From Candidatus Pseudobutyricicoccus lothianensis (GTDB lineage Bacteria > Bacillota > Clostridia > Oscillospirales > Butyricicoccaceae), in contig CAJFRA010000030.1 of assembly GCA_904419295.1 (NCBI GenBank), positions 18,130 to 56,322 on the forward strand: a stretch of DNA of 38,193 nt, given 5' to 3'. The notes beneath the pieces are model-generated. The model was given only the letters and a program-made list of their open reading frames with translations. It ran no database searches and was not told the origin of the DNA. Each line of letters starts with the position of its first letter. Positions within the stretch are counted from its first letter, which is position 1. This document shows positions 6,559 to 13,303 of the stretch, piece by piece. The translations under genes were made by a program, and so were the position numbers.

Positions 6559-7177
6559 ATTTCTGATCCGGCTGCGCACTTTGATCGCGGCAATGCCGAA
6601 GGAAGAGCGGGACGACGTCATGCAGTACTACAGCGATTACTTTGAGGACGCCGGCCCGGGCAAGGAGCAGGAAGTGATCCGGCAGCTGGAAAGCCCGGAG
6701 GCCGTGGCCAGCCAGGTGATGGGCGGCACACTGCCCGGCGGGCAGGAAGCGCAGGACCGTGACCAGGGAGGGCCGGCCTATGGCGCGCCAGCCCAAGGCC
6801 AGCAAAGGCACAGAAACGGGCTGCGGAGCTGGTGGGGCGTGCTGCTGGCCATTTGCGCCGCGCCTATCGCACTGCCCCTGGCCATCGCCGGGGCCGCCGT
6901 CTTGGTGATCTTGGCCTTGGCCGCGCTGCTGGTCATCGGTTCACTCATTTTGTCCGCTGGTGCCATTGCCGTCATGGGCGGCATCAGCATGGTCCTATCC
7001 GTTGCATTGGCCCGGCTGGGCGGGGCCACGGTGCTGTACTTCATGGGCAGCGGCCTGGCTTGCCTGGCTTTGGGGCTGCTGGCGGCGATCTTGCTGGTCA
7101 AACTGGCAGGGCTCTGTTTCCGCGGCATGGCCAACTGGGGCATGCAGATCGTAGAAAGAAGGAGGGGGCAGCAATGA
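6545..7177 (+). CDS. DUF1700 (HAAS-domain) membrane protein
   Basis: A 210-residue protein. The N-terminal soluble HAAS/DUF1700 domain (about 1-60) shows MTKDEFLIRLRTLIAAMPKEERDD-type sequence with the typical YYSDYFEDAG and QLESPEAVASQ motifs. After a Gln/Gly-rich linker (62-95) come about three hydrophobic segments (97-125, 127-155, 162-190). DUF1700 proteins act with PadR and DUF4097 partners in poorly understood envelope or small-molecule sensing. The start overlaps the PadR gene, and its stop TGA overlaps the next ATG (ATGA at 7174-7177), so the three genes are translationally coupled. Confidence 0.88.
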   Translation: MTKDEFLIRLRTLIAAMPKEERDDVMQYYSDYFEDAGPGKEQEVIRQLESPEAVASQVMGGTLPGGQEAQDRDQGGPAYGAPAQGQQRHRNGLRSWWGVLLAICAAPIALPLAIAGAAVLVILALAALLVIGSLILSAGAIAVMGGISMVLSVALARLGGATVLYFMGSGLACLALGLLAAILLVKLAGLCFRGMANWGMQIVERRRGQQ

Positions 7178-8928
7178 AGAGCAAGACAAGACGGCTGCTG
7201 GCCATTTTGGCCGGCCTGGGCGTACTGGGCCTGGGGATGGCCTTGGCCGGTTGGAGCGCCGGCGCGCAAACAGAATTGGTGCTCCGCCAGGCAGATGGAA
7301 AGGTGCTGTATTACAGCCCTTGGGGGATCGGCCAGACCGATGGTTACGGCGGCTATGACCATGGCCTGCTGGACGGTTTGGGCAGTATGTTAGCCGGGCT
7401 GGAAGACGGCCTTTCCGGCCTAGAGGACCTGGAGGGCTGGGACGATGCCTGGGAAGAGGGGGATACGGCAGGCGGTACAGGCGCGGGGGCAGCGGGAACC
7501 GGCCAGGCCGGGGAGGAAACCATACCCCTATCCCCGATGAAAAACGTGAAGATCGACGTCATCGCCGCGGCTGTGGAAGTGCAGCAAGGAGAGGGATACA
7601 GCCTGCGGCTGGTCCAGCAAGACCCGGGCGCCCAGCTCTCCTACCGGGAGGAGAAGGGCACGCTGGTGGTGGAAGAGAAGCAGCGGGGGCAGGTGCAAGG
7701 GGGGAACCGGCTGCGGCTGACGGTGCCTGAGGGCACGTCGCTGGAAGCGTTTGAGGCAGCCACGGTCAGCGGCAACGTACACTGGGAAGCGGAAGAGGCC
7801 TCGGCCCGGCAGGTCGTGGTGGAGACCGCCAGCGGCGCCATAGAGGTGGAAGGGGTGACGGCACCCCGTTTTGACCTGGCCAGCATTTCGGGCAAGATCC
7901 AGCTGGATGGCGCTGCGACGGAGCAAGTGCGGGCCGAGACCACCAGCGGTGGCATCCGGCTAGAGGGGGCGCTGGAAGGGCAGCTGACGGCTTCCAGCGT
8001 ATCCGGCAAAGTGAAGCTGGAGCTGAGCGGCCCGCCGGGCAGCTGGGGCCCCGCTCCCTTCCGCATCGAAGATGGCAAGGCCTATGGCCCTGGGGCGCTG
8101 GATATGAAGGGCGGCGTGGTCATCGCCCTGTATGTGGCAAAGGCCCTCAACCACATCGGCTACCGGCAGACGCCCATCAAGGTGATCTTCTCCGGCAACG
8201 AAGAAAAGGGCCATGTGGGCTCCACCGGCGACCAGGTGTTCTTGGAGGAGGCCCGGGGCTGCCAGTTCGCCTTCAATATGGAGACCGGTCTGCACACCGG
8301 CGAGCTGTGCGTGGGCCGCAAAGGGCACTTGGGCTGCCATGTGGAAGTGACAGGCATCGAATCCCATGCGGGCAACGATTTTGAGAGCGGTCGCAGCGCC
8401 ATAGAAGAGGCGGCCCACAAGATCCTAGCGATCCAAGCCCTGACCGACCTGGAAGAGGGCACTACGGTGAACGTGGGCGTCATCCAGGGGGGCACAGTGC
8501 CCAATGCCGTGCCGGGCAGCTGCCGGTTCGAAGTGGATATCCGGGTGGCCAAAGAAGAGGGGCGCAGCCGCATCAAGCGGATGCTGCCGCCCATCGTGGA
8601 GCACTGCACAGTGCCGGGCACCAGCGCCACCTATGCCTTCGATGGGGATTCCCCCATTTATGAGACCACGGAAAAAGTGGAAGCCTTTTATGATTTCTGT
8701 TGCCAAGTGGCGAAAGACCATGGCTTTCCCGTGCCGGGGCGCCGGGTGCTGGGCGGCTTTTCCGATGCCGCCTATGTGATGCTGGCAGGCACCCCGGTGA
8801 TCTGTTCCTTTGGCGTGCAGGGCCAGTGGAACCACACCAAGCGGGAATACGCCCTGGTGGACACCCTGTTCCAGCGGGCCAAGTACATCGCCGCCATCGT
8901 GCTGGATCACGAGAAGTTCCAAGGCTAA
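7174..8928 (+). CDS. In-frame fusion: DUF4097 protein joined to an N-truncated M20 metallopeptidase
   Basis: A 584-residue open frame made of two unrelated pieces. Residues 1-285 are a DUF4097 protein: one N-terminal membrane helix (7-30), an acidic Gly-rich linker, then the beta-helix-like repeats recognisable as TVSGNVH, TASGAIEVEG, SISGKIQLDG, TTSGGIRLEG and SVSGKVKLEL. At about base 8030 the sequence switches to PPGSWGPAPFRIEDGKAYGPG, the region that in M20 (ArgE/DapE/carboxypeptidase G2) enzymes follows the first metal-binding HxD. The rest is M20-like: LDMKGG with D310, NEEKGHVGS with E343/E344, NMETG with E370, and H554 near the C-terminus. About 90-100 residues of M20, including the HxD motif, are absent, as is the usual DUF4097 end. 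Zinc catalysis is therefore unlikely. A deletion in the genome, or an assembly error, would explain it. Start ATG 7174 overlaps the DUF1700 stop, with GGAGGGGG upstream. Confidence 0.85.
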   Translation: MKSKTRRLLAILAGLGVLGLGMALAGWSAGAQTELVLRQADGKVLYYSPWGIGQTDGYGGYDHGLLDGLGSMLAGLEDGLSGLEDLEGWDDAWEEGDTAGGTGAGAAGTGQAGEETIPLSPMKNVKIDVIAAAVEVQQGEGYSLRLVQQDPGAQLSYREEKGTLVVEEKQRGQVQGGNRLRLTVPEGTSLEAFEAATVSGNVHWEAEEASARQVVVETASGAIEVEGVTAPRFDLASISGKIQLDGAATEQVRAETTSGGIRLEGALEGQLTASSVSGKVKLELSGPPGSWGPAPFRIEDGKAYGPGALDMKGGVVIALYVAKALNHIGYRQTPIKVIFSGNEEKGHVGSTGDQVFLEEARGCQFAFNMETGLHTGELCVGRKGHLGCHVEVTGIESHAGNDFESGRSAIEEAAHKILAIQALTDLEEGTTVNVGVIQGGTVPNAVPGSCRFEVDIRVAKEEGRSRIKRMLPPIVEHCTVPGTSATYAFDGDSPIYETTEKVEAFYDFCCQVAKDHGFPVPGRRVLGGFSDAAYVMLAGTPVICSFGVQGQWNHTKREYALVDTLFQRAKYIAAIVLDHEKFQG

Positions 8929-8937
8929 AACAAAAAA

Positions 8938-8965
8938 GCGAAGGCTGCTCTGGCGCAGCCCTCGC
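8938..8965 (-). terminator. Terminator for the leftward acetyltransferase gene
   Basis: GCGAAGGCTGC (8938-8948) pairs with GCAGCCCTCGC (8955-8965) with one mismatch. On the minus strand the stem is followed by a run of six T (A run 8932-8937), correctly placed to end the gene at 9057. Confidence 0.65.
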
Positions 8966-8980
8966 GGAAAAATGCACAAA

Positions 8981-9030
8981 GACCGGCTCTCCAAAGAAGT
9001 CAAAATGGCTTCTTTGGGAACCGGTCTTTT
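8981..9030 (+). terminator. Long-stem terminator after the DUF4097-M20 gene
   Basis: The arms 8981-8999 and 9009-9026 pair over about 18 positions (GACCGG...CCAAAGAAG with CTTCTTTGG...CCGGTC) and are followed by TTTTCCTTTTT. It ends the PadR operon. Confidence 0.8.
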
Positions 9031-9056
9031 CCTTTTTGATCTTTGGCACGCTGCAT

Positions 9057-9614
9057 TTACAGCAAGCCGCCGGTTGCATGGGGCGGCGCTTCGGTTGGGG
9101 CGGTGCAGGGCCGGTAGAAGTAGGAGGGGTGATAAAGGCCGGTGGGCGGATAAAAGGCATCGTGGTCGTAGACAAAGCCCAACCGGAGCAGCAGCGCGCG
9201 GGAAGCGGTGTTTTTGGGGTGGTGGCCGGCAAACAGGGCCGTGGCGCCTTTTTCCACGATCCCATATTCCATCACCCGCTGCATGGCCTCTTGGGCATAC
9301 CCCACATGCCAATAATCGGGCAGCAGGTGGACGCCGGCTTCCAGGATGTTCTGGGATTGGTCATAGGGCCGCAAGCCGCAGACGCCGATGAAGGTCAGAT
9401 CCCAGGTGAACAGGGGAAAGTATTGGAGACCGCAGCGCTGGTATTGGGCGATCTCTTGCCGCAAACGGGCGTCGATCTGGCTGGGGGACATCACGCCCCC
9501 TGCGGTGATATACCGGGTGACCTGTTCATCCCCCCAGAGCCGGTGGGCCAGAGAGGGGGGCTGTTCCTGCCACAGCCCGAATTGAAGCCGGGGAGAAGAA
9601 AATAACACCGTCAT
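9057..9614 (-). CDS. GNAT-family N-acetyltransferase (RimJ/RimL-like)
   Basis: A 185-residue protein. After an N-terminal LFSSPRLQFGLW strand and the substrate-side helix containing LWGDEQVTRYITAGG, it shows FTWDLTFIGVCGLRPYD (beta-4), EAGVHLLPDYWHVGYAQEAMQRV (beta-4/alpha-3 with motif A, W-H-x-G-Y-A) and GHHPKNTASRALLLRLGFVYDHD (motif B). This is the RimJ/L type of acetyl-CoA-dependent acetyltransferase; the substrate is not predictable. The frame extends upstream to 9686, but ATG 9614 has GAAAGGAG at ideal spacing and begins the conserved domain. The C-terminal tail (PPHATGGLL) is probably disordered. It sits 22 bases downstream of the leftward LtaS-like gene and may share its transcript. 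Confidence 0.87.
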   Translation of the reverse strand: MTVLFSSPRLQFGLWQEQPPSLAHRLWGDEQVTRYITAGGVMSPSQIDARLRQEIAQYQRCGLQYFPLFTWDLTFIGVCGLRPYDQSQNILEAGVHLLPDYWHVGYAQEAMQRVMEYGIVEKGATALFAGHHPKNTASRALLLRLGFVYDHDAFYPPTGLYHPSYFYRPCTAPTEAPPHATGGLL

Positions 9615-9636
9615 AGGAGAGCTCCTTTCGTTGTGT

Positions 9637-11475
9637 CTATTGTGGGCGGTCCTGGGCTCCGGCGGAGAATCTGCCGCCCAGGGCACGGTCGTAGGATAAG
9701 ATGTCGATCATCTGCTGGCAGCGGCGGGCCTGCTGGGGGTCGGGCCCTTCCTGGCGCAGCAGCAGCGAATACACGGGCAGGTTTTGGCGGGCATCCTGCA
9801 AAGCCGCCATATACCGGGTCTGGGGCAGGCCCAGCTGGGATAGGGCTTGGCCCATCAGGTAAAATGCGCTGAAGGGCTGATCAGACGCTTCTTCCAACAG
9901 CGGAAAGTTGGCATACAAGGCGTAATCGGTGGTCAGGGTATCCAGCTGCTGGTAGATGGATGTGTTTTCGATCTGGTTCAGCTTTTTGTAACCTTCCAAC
10001 AAAGGCTGGTGGTCACCAAAGAACAGCAGGGCGGTGGGGCGAGGCGACTGGTCTATATAGTCCAGCAGGCGGCCCAGGGCCCGGTCGGTATCCCGGATGC
10101 CCACCGCATAAGCGTTGAGGCCATCCATCTCCCCCTCGGTCAAAGAGCCCGCCGGGACCCTGACCAATTGGGGGTCTGTTTGGCACAAAGTCACATAGGG
10201 GTTGTGATTCTGCATCGAGGTGGCCCAGACAAAGTGGGGGCCATCCCCCTGCCGGAGCTGTGCCAGGATCTGATCGGTCAGGGTCTCATCGCTCACATGC
10301 ATATCCCGCGGATAGGCCCGGAGGGGAACCGTGAGATCCTCCTGGAACAAAATGTGATCGAAACCCATGGCGGCCATGGCGTTCTGCCGGTTGTAAAAGC
10401 TGCCTTTGAAGGGGTGCACATAGCTGGTGTCATACCCCAGTGCCTGAAAGTAATCCACAAAAGTGGGCAAGTGCTGGCTGGCCTGGGCGCGGTCGTAGGG
10501 GGAACGGGTGCCCTGCAAAGAGGTGTTGGAAGTGCCGCTCAGCACCTCGTATTCCGTCGAGGCTGTGCCGCCGCCAAAAGCGGGCACCACAATGCGGCCG
10601 CTGCTGCCCTGGCGCTGCATCCTGCGGAAGTTTTGATAGATCTCGGGCGGCACGGTGAGGCCCTGCACCCGGTTGAGGTCAAAGTAGGATTCGCTCATCA
10701 CCACGATCACATCGGGCCGCAGGCCCGTGCCGGGCTGGGCCTGGTAGGGAGCCAGCAGCTGCCGCACTTTGGCAGGGGTGGCCCGTTCATCGGTGAAATC
10801 GTCGTAATACAAAGAGCCGATCAGGCAGTCGATGGAGCTGAGCTGCCCTTTCTGCTGACCGGAAGAGGGCACCGCCTCGTAGGCGTCGACCTGGGGGTCA
10901 AAGATTTGATAGGCCAAGCTGCTGAAGGAAAGGGACAACAGCAGCCAGCCGGCCAGTACGCCGCCGGCCAACCGGTTGAAAGGCAGGTGGATCCCTTCGC
11001 CCGCCCGGTAGACCCGCAGACAATGGATGTAAAACAACAGCAGAGGTGCGGAGATCAGCAGGAATGGGCTGAAAAACAGGCCGTTGCCCGCCGCGCCTTT
11101 GGGGCTCCAAATATCGGCCAGGCTGAAGACCATCGTAATATCTTCCGCCGCGATGCGGGTGCCCAGTGAATAGTATTTATAGTAATCGACCATGGAGATG
11201 ACATAGAGGGGCAGGGCCACCAGGGCCGCCGCGATCCAAGGCCGCCGGCACAGCAGCGAAAGCGCCAGATACACCAGGCTGATGAGCAGCAGGGAGAGCA
11301 GAAAACGCAGCAAGCTGGGAACATCGAAGGCAAAGAGAGACGTTTGCTCCGCCAGGGAAGGGGCGGGCAACAGGTTGCCATAGAGAAGCAGGTTGAGAAA
11401 AAGGGGAAACAAGATGAATAAAAGCCAACGGGGGCCTTTTTCGGAAAAATGAAGCAGGCGGGGCAGCCGTTTCAT
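9637..11475 (-). CDS. LtaS-family phosphoglycerol transferase/sulfatase
   Basis: A 612-residue membrane enzyme. Five N-terminal membrane helices (about 17-35, 56-76, 80-100, 133-153, 170-190) are followed by an extracellular sulfatase-fold domain. The metal-binding E262 lies in VVMSESYFD, the Thr nucleophile T304 in FGGGTASTEYEVLSG, and the second metal site D488/H489 in LLFFGDHQPLLEG. These are the LtaS catalytic residues, so the protein is probably an active polyglycerolphosphate or related phosphoglycerol transferase, using phosphatidylglycerol outside the membrane. GCAAGGAGTGA lies before ATG 11475, and a promoter is at 11514-11542. The second LtaS-like protein at 13304 is only distantly similar, so the two probably have different products. 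Together with the glycolipid synthase at 2599 this suggests teichoic-acid-type polymers. Confidence 0.88.
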   Translation of the reverse strand: MKRLPRLLHFSEKGPRWLLFILFPLFLNLLLYGNLLPAPSLAEQTSLFAFDVPSLLRFLLSLLLISLVYLALSLLCRRPWIAAALVALPLYVISMVDYYKYYSLGTRIAAEDITMVFSLADIWSPKGAAGNGLFFSPFLLISAPLLLFYIHCLRVYRAGEGIHLPFNRLAGGVLAGWLLLSLSFSSLAYQIFDPQVDAYEAVPSSGQQKGQLSSIDCLIGSLYYDDFTDERATPAKVRQLLAPYQAQPGTGLRPDVIVVMSESYFDLNRVQGLTVPPEIYQNFRRMQRQGSSGRIVVPAFGGGTASTEYEVLSGTSNTSLQGTRSPYDRAQASQHLPTFVDYFQALGYDTSYVHPFKGSFYNRQNAMAAMGFDHILFQEDLTVPLRAYPRDMHVSDETLTDQILAQLRQGDGPHFVWATSMQNHNPYVTLCQTDPQLVRVPAGSLTEGEMDGLNAYAVGIRDTDRALGRLLDYIDQSPRPTALLFFGDHQPLLEGYKKLNQIENTSIYQQLDTLTTDYALYANFPLLEEASDQPFSAFYLMGQALSQLGLPQTRYMAALQDARQNLPVYSLLLRQEGPDPQQARRCQQMIDILSYDRALGGRFSAGAQDRPQ

Positions 11476-11513
11476 GGGAAATCACTCCTTGCAAGGCGAC
11501 TGTACTACTTGTA

Positions 11514-11542
11514 ATAATACAGCAGTATGACAAAAGGTGCAA
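11514..11542 (-). promoter_or_regulatory. Promoter of the leftward LtaS-like gene
   Basis: On the minus strand: -35 TTGCAC (11537-11542), a 17-base spacer and -10 TATTAT (11514-11519), with the ATG about 38 bases downstream. Confidence 0.65.
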
Positions 11543-11600
11543 GAGACAAAAGGCGTCAATTTTCTTACAAATTTATGAATTTGTGACAGGCAAAGAAAAA

Positions 11601-11623
11601 GCAGGCGGAAAACTGCCGCCTGC
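11601..11623 (-). terminator. Terminator of the heptad-repeat gene
   Basis: GCAGGCGG (11601-11608) pairs with CCGCCTGC (11616-11623). On the minus strand it is followed by TTTTTC. The hairpin is 13 bases beyond the stop codon at 11637. Confidence 0.8.
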
Positions 11624-11636
11624 AAAAAGGGAACGG

Positions 11637-12107
11637 TCAAATGACCAGCTTGTTCAGATTTTTTTCGTTTTCCGTCACACGGTTTCCCAGGCGCTGAATA
11701 TCCTGCCAGATGAACTGTACATTTTGTTTGACATCCACCATATCGGCCTTGAGCTCTACGATGTCCTGCTGCATGGCAGCCTGTCCTTGTTTGAGGCTGT
11801 CCACATCGGTCTTGAGCCCGGCTACATCAGACTTGAGCCCAGACACATCGGTCTTGAGCCCGGCCACATCCAATTGCAGCGCAGAGATCTCTTGCTGCAT
11901 GGCAGCTTGTCCTTGTTTCAGACTGTCCACGTCAGACTTGAGCCCGGCCACATCGGTCTTAAGAACAGACACATCGGCCTTGAGCCCGGCCACATCGGTC
12001 TTGAGCCCGGCCACATCGGCCTTGAGCCCAGCCATGTCGGTCGACAAGGTATGGATATCCCCCTGCATTTGCGTCAAGATCTGCAAAATCATTTCTTCGC
12101 CGCTCAT
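11637..12107 (-). CDS. Heptad-repeat coiled-coil protein of unknown function
   Basis: A 156-residue protein (from ATG 12107), almost wholly coiled coil. The core is a run of seven-residue units of the form TDVAGLK/ADVAGLK/SDVDSLK, with hydrophobic V and L at a/d positions. It is interrupted twice by KQGQAAMQQ. No signal peptide or membrane segment is present from this start. The frame stays open to 12200, but the extra N-terminus is not conserved-looking, and GAGGAG lies just before ATG 12107; ATG 12092 (residue 6) is an alternative. Similar repeat proteins occur in Clostridia without known function. The repeat DNA makes length variation by slippage likely. It has its own promoter (12141-12169) and terminator. 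Confidence 0.75.
   Translation of the reverse strand: MSGEEMILQILTQMQGDIHTLSTDMAGLKADVAGLKTDVAGLKADVSVLKTDVAGLKSDVDSLKQGQAAMQQEISALQLDVAGLKTDVSGLKSDVAGLKTDVDSLKQGQAAMQQDIVELKADMVDVKQNVQFIWQDIQRLGNRVTENEKNLNKLVI
11768..12048. repeat. 21-bp units and a 126-bp duplication inside the coiled-coil gene
   Basis: Units of 21 bp built on (C/T)ACATCGGTCTTGAGCCCGG recur through about 11801-11871 and 11931-12048, each coding three heptads' worth of register in DVAGLKT form. A longer block beginning GCTGCATGGCAGC recurs at 11768 and 11894, exactly 126 bp (42 codons, six heptads) apart. All lengths are multiples of 21, so changes in copy number keep both reading frame and heptad phase. Confidence 0.85.
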
Positions 12108-12140
12108 TCTCCTCAAACCCCTTGTGTAAAAACTAGGATG

Positions 12141-12169
12141 ATTGTAACACAAAAGGAGGAAAGAGGCAA
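12141..12169 (-). promoter_or_regulatory. Promoter of the coiled-coil gene
   Basis: On the minus strand: -35 TTGCCT (12164-12169), 17-base spacer, -10 TACAAT (12141-12146); the ATG is about 34 bases downstream. Confidence 0.6.
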
Positions 12170-12331
12170 GAGAAAAGCGAAAAGCGTTGAAAAATGACAC
12201 TTCACATAAAAGTTACATTTTGGAAACATTTTCGGCGGAAAACCTTGGTTGTACCGTGGATCCAATTTAGAAGAGGAAAGCTGGAAAGTGAAGAACGGAC
12301 AGAAGCAGAGGGAAGCGCCGGCAGCCTCCAC

Positions 12332-12359
12332 TTGACAAAATTCGAGGGGAGTTTAAAAT
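12332..12359 (+). promoter_or_regulatory. Promoter of the DUF2461 gene
   Basis: A perfect -35 TTGACA (12332-12337), 16-base spacer, -10 TAAAAT (12354-12359). The ATG lies at 12397. The stretch between this and 12170 holds no other feature I can identify. Confidence 0.7.
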
Positions 12360-12396
12360 ATTACTGATTGAAATTTTACATGCGGGTGAAAAGTCT

Positions 12397-13131
12397 ATGC
12401 CATTTACCAAAGAAGCAGTGGAATTTTTGATGGAAAACAAATTCCACGATAGCCGCGCTTGGTTTGAAGAGCACCGGAAGCAATATGAACAGCTGGTGTT
12501 GGAGCCCATGCGGTCACTGGTGGTCGAATTGGCTCCGGCCGTGTTGGCCTTGGATGCCCATCTGATCGCCGAGCCCAAAGTGGGCCGCTCTCTTTCCCGC
12601 ATCTATCGGGATACCCGCTTTACCAAAGACAAGTCTATTTTTCGCGATGTGGCCTGGTGTGTCTTTTCACGGGATAAAAAAGCGTATGAGGGGCCGCCGG
12701 CCTTCTTTTTTGAGTTTTCGCCCAGCAAGCTCCGGTGGGGCTGTGGCTTTTACCGGGCCAGCCCGGCGGCCATGGATACGATGCGGGGATTGATCCGGCG
12801 GGATGACCCGGATTTTGCCGGTGCAGTGGAGGCCGTGGGGGCAGATCGCTATTTTGTATTGACAGGCGATTGCTATAAGCGCAGCAAATTCCCCCAGGAG
12901 ACCGGTGTGCGGCGCCTGTGGCTGGATCACAAAAACATCTCCGTGGTCCACGAATGCACGGAGTTCGCCCCCCTTTACCGGCCGGAATTGGGCCAGGTTT
13001 TGGCTGCCGACTTCAAAAGGCTGTTGCCGGTATACCAATTTTTCCGCAAGGCTCAGACCATCTCCTTCGACCAGCCCCAGGAAGAGACCAGCCCTCTGCC
13101 AAAAGCGCCGCGGCAGACCTTTGACTGGTAA
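12397..13131 (+). CDS. DUF2461 family protein
   Basis: A 244-residue soluble protein matching the DUF2461 (TIGR02453) pattern across its length. It has the N-terminal FLMENKFHDSRAWFEEHRKQYE, then RIYRDTRFTKDKSIFRDVAWCVFSRDKK, FFFEFSPSKLRWGCGFYRASPAAMDTMR, and FKRLLPVYQFFRKA near the end. The family is conserved in bacteria and has no established biochemical role. The start has only a weak GGGTGA. It is monocistronic from the promoter at 12332 and is followed by a hairpin and the second LtaS-like gene. Confidence 0.88.
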   Translation: MPFTKEAVEFLMENKFHDSRAWFEEHRKQYEQLVLEPMRSLVVELAPAVLALDAHLIAEPKVGRSLSRIYRDTRFTKDKSIFRDVAWCVFSRDKKAYEGPPAFFFEFSPSKLRWGCGFYRASPAAMDTMRGLIRRDDPDFAGAVEAVGADRYFVLTGDCYKRSKFPQETGVRRLWLDHKNISVVHECTEFAPLYRPELGQVLAADFKRLLPVYQFFRKAQTISFDQPQEETSPLPKAPRQTFDW

Positions 13132-13179
13132 AAGGGGGATGTGCTCACAGCAGACCCACAGCCGGGGTTGGTGTGGGCG

Positions 13180-13210
13180 GGGCTTTTGCGCCCACACGGC
13201 GCAAAAGCCC
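13180..13210. terminator. Perfect 13-bp hairpin without a T tract
   Basis: GGGCTTTTGCGCC (13180-13192) and GGCGCAAAAGCCC (13198-13210) pair perfectly around CACAC. It lies between the DUF2461 stop and the next start codon, but no T run follows on either strand. It could be a weak terminator, an RNA-stability element or a protein site. Confidence 0.45.
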
Positions 13211-13303
13211 GTATGTTGTCCCGCGGTCAGGTGTGGAATGCTTTCCATTGACATGGAAGGGGGAGCAGGCGGCTGGCGGGCAGAACGATGAGGAGCGATG
13301 CAG

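Noticed and set aside
11768-12048. Regularly spaced repeats resembling a CRISPR
   Set aside because: They encode an in-frame heptad coiled coil and have no spacers.
13140-13300. Riboswitch upstream of the second LtaS-like gene
   Set aside because: Only a simple hairpin (13180-13210) and a short palindrome near 13245; no match to a known riboswitch core.
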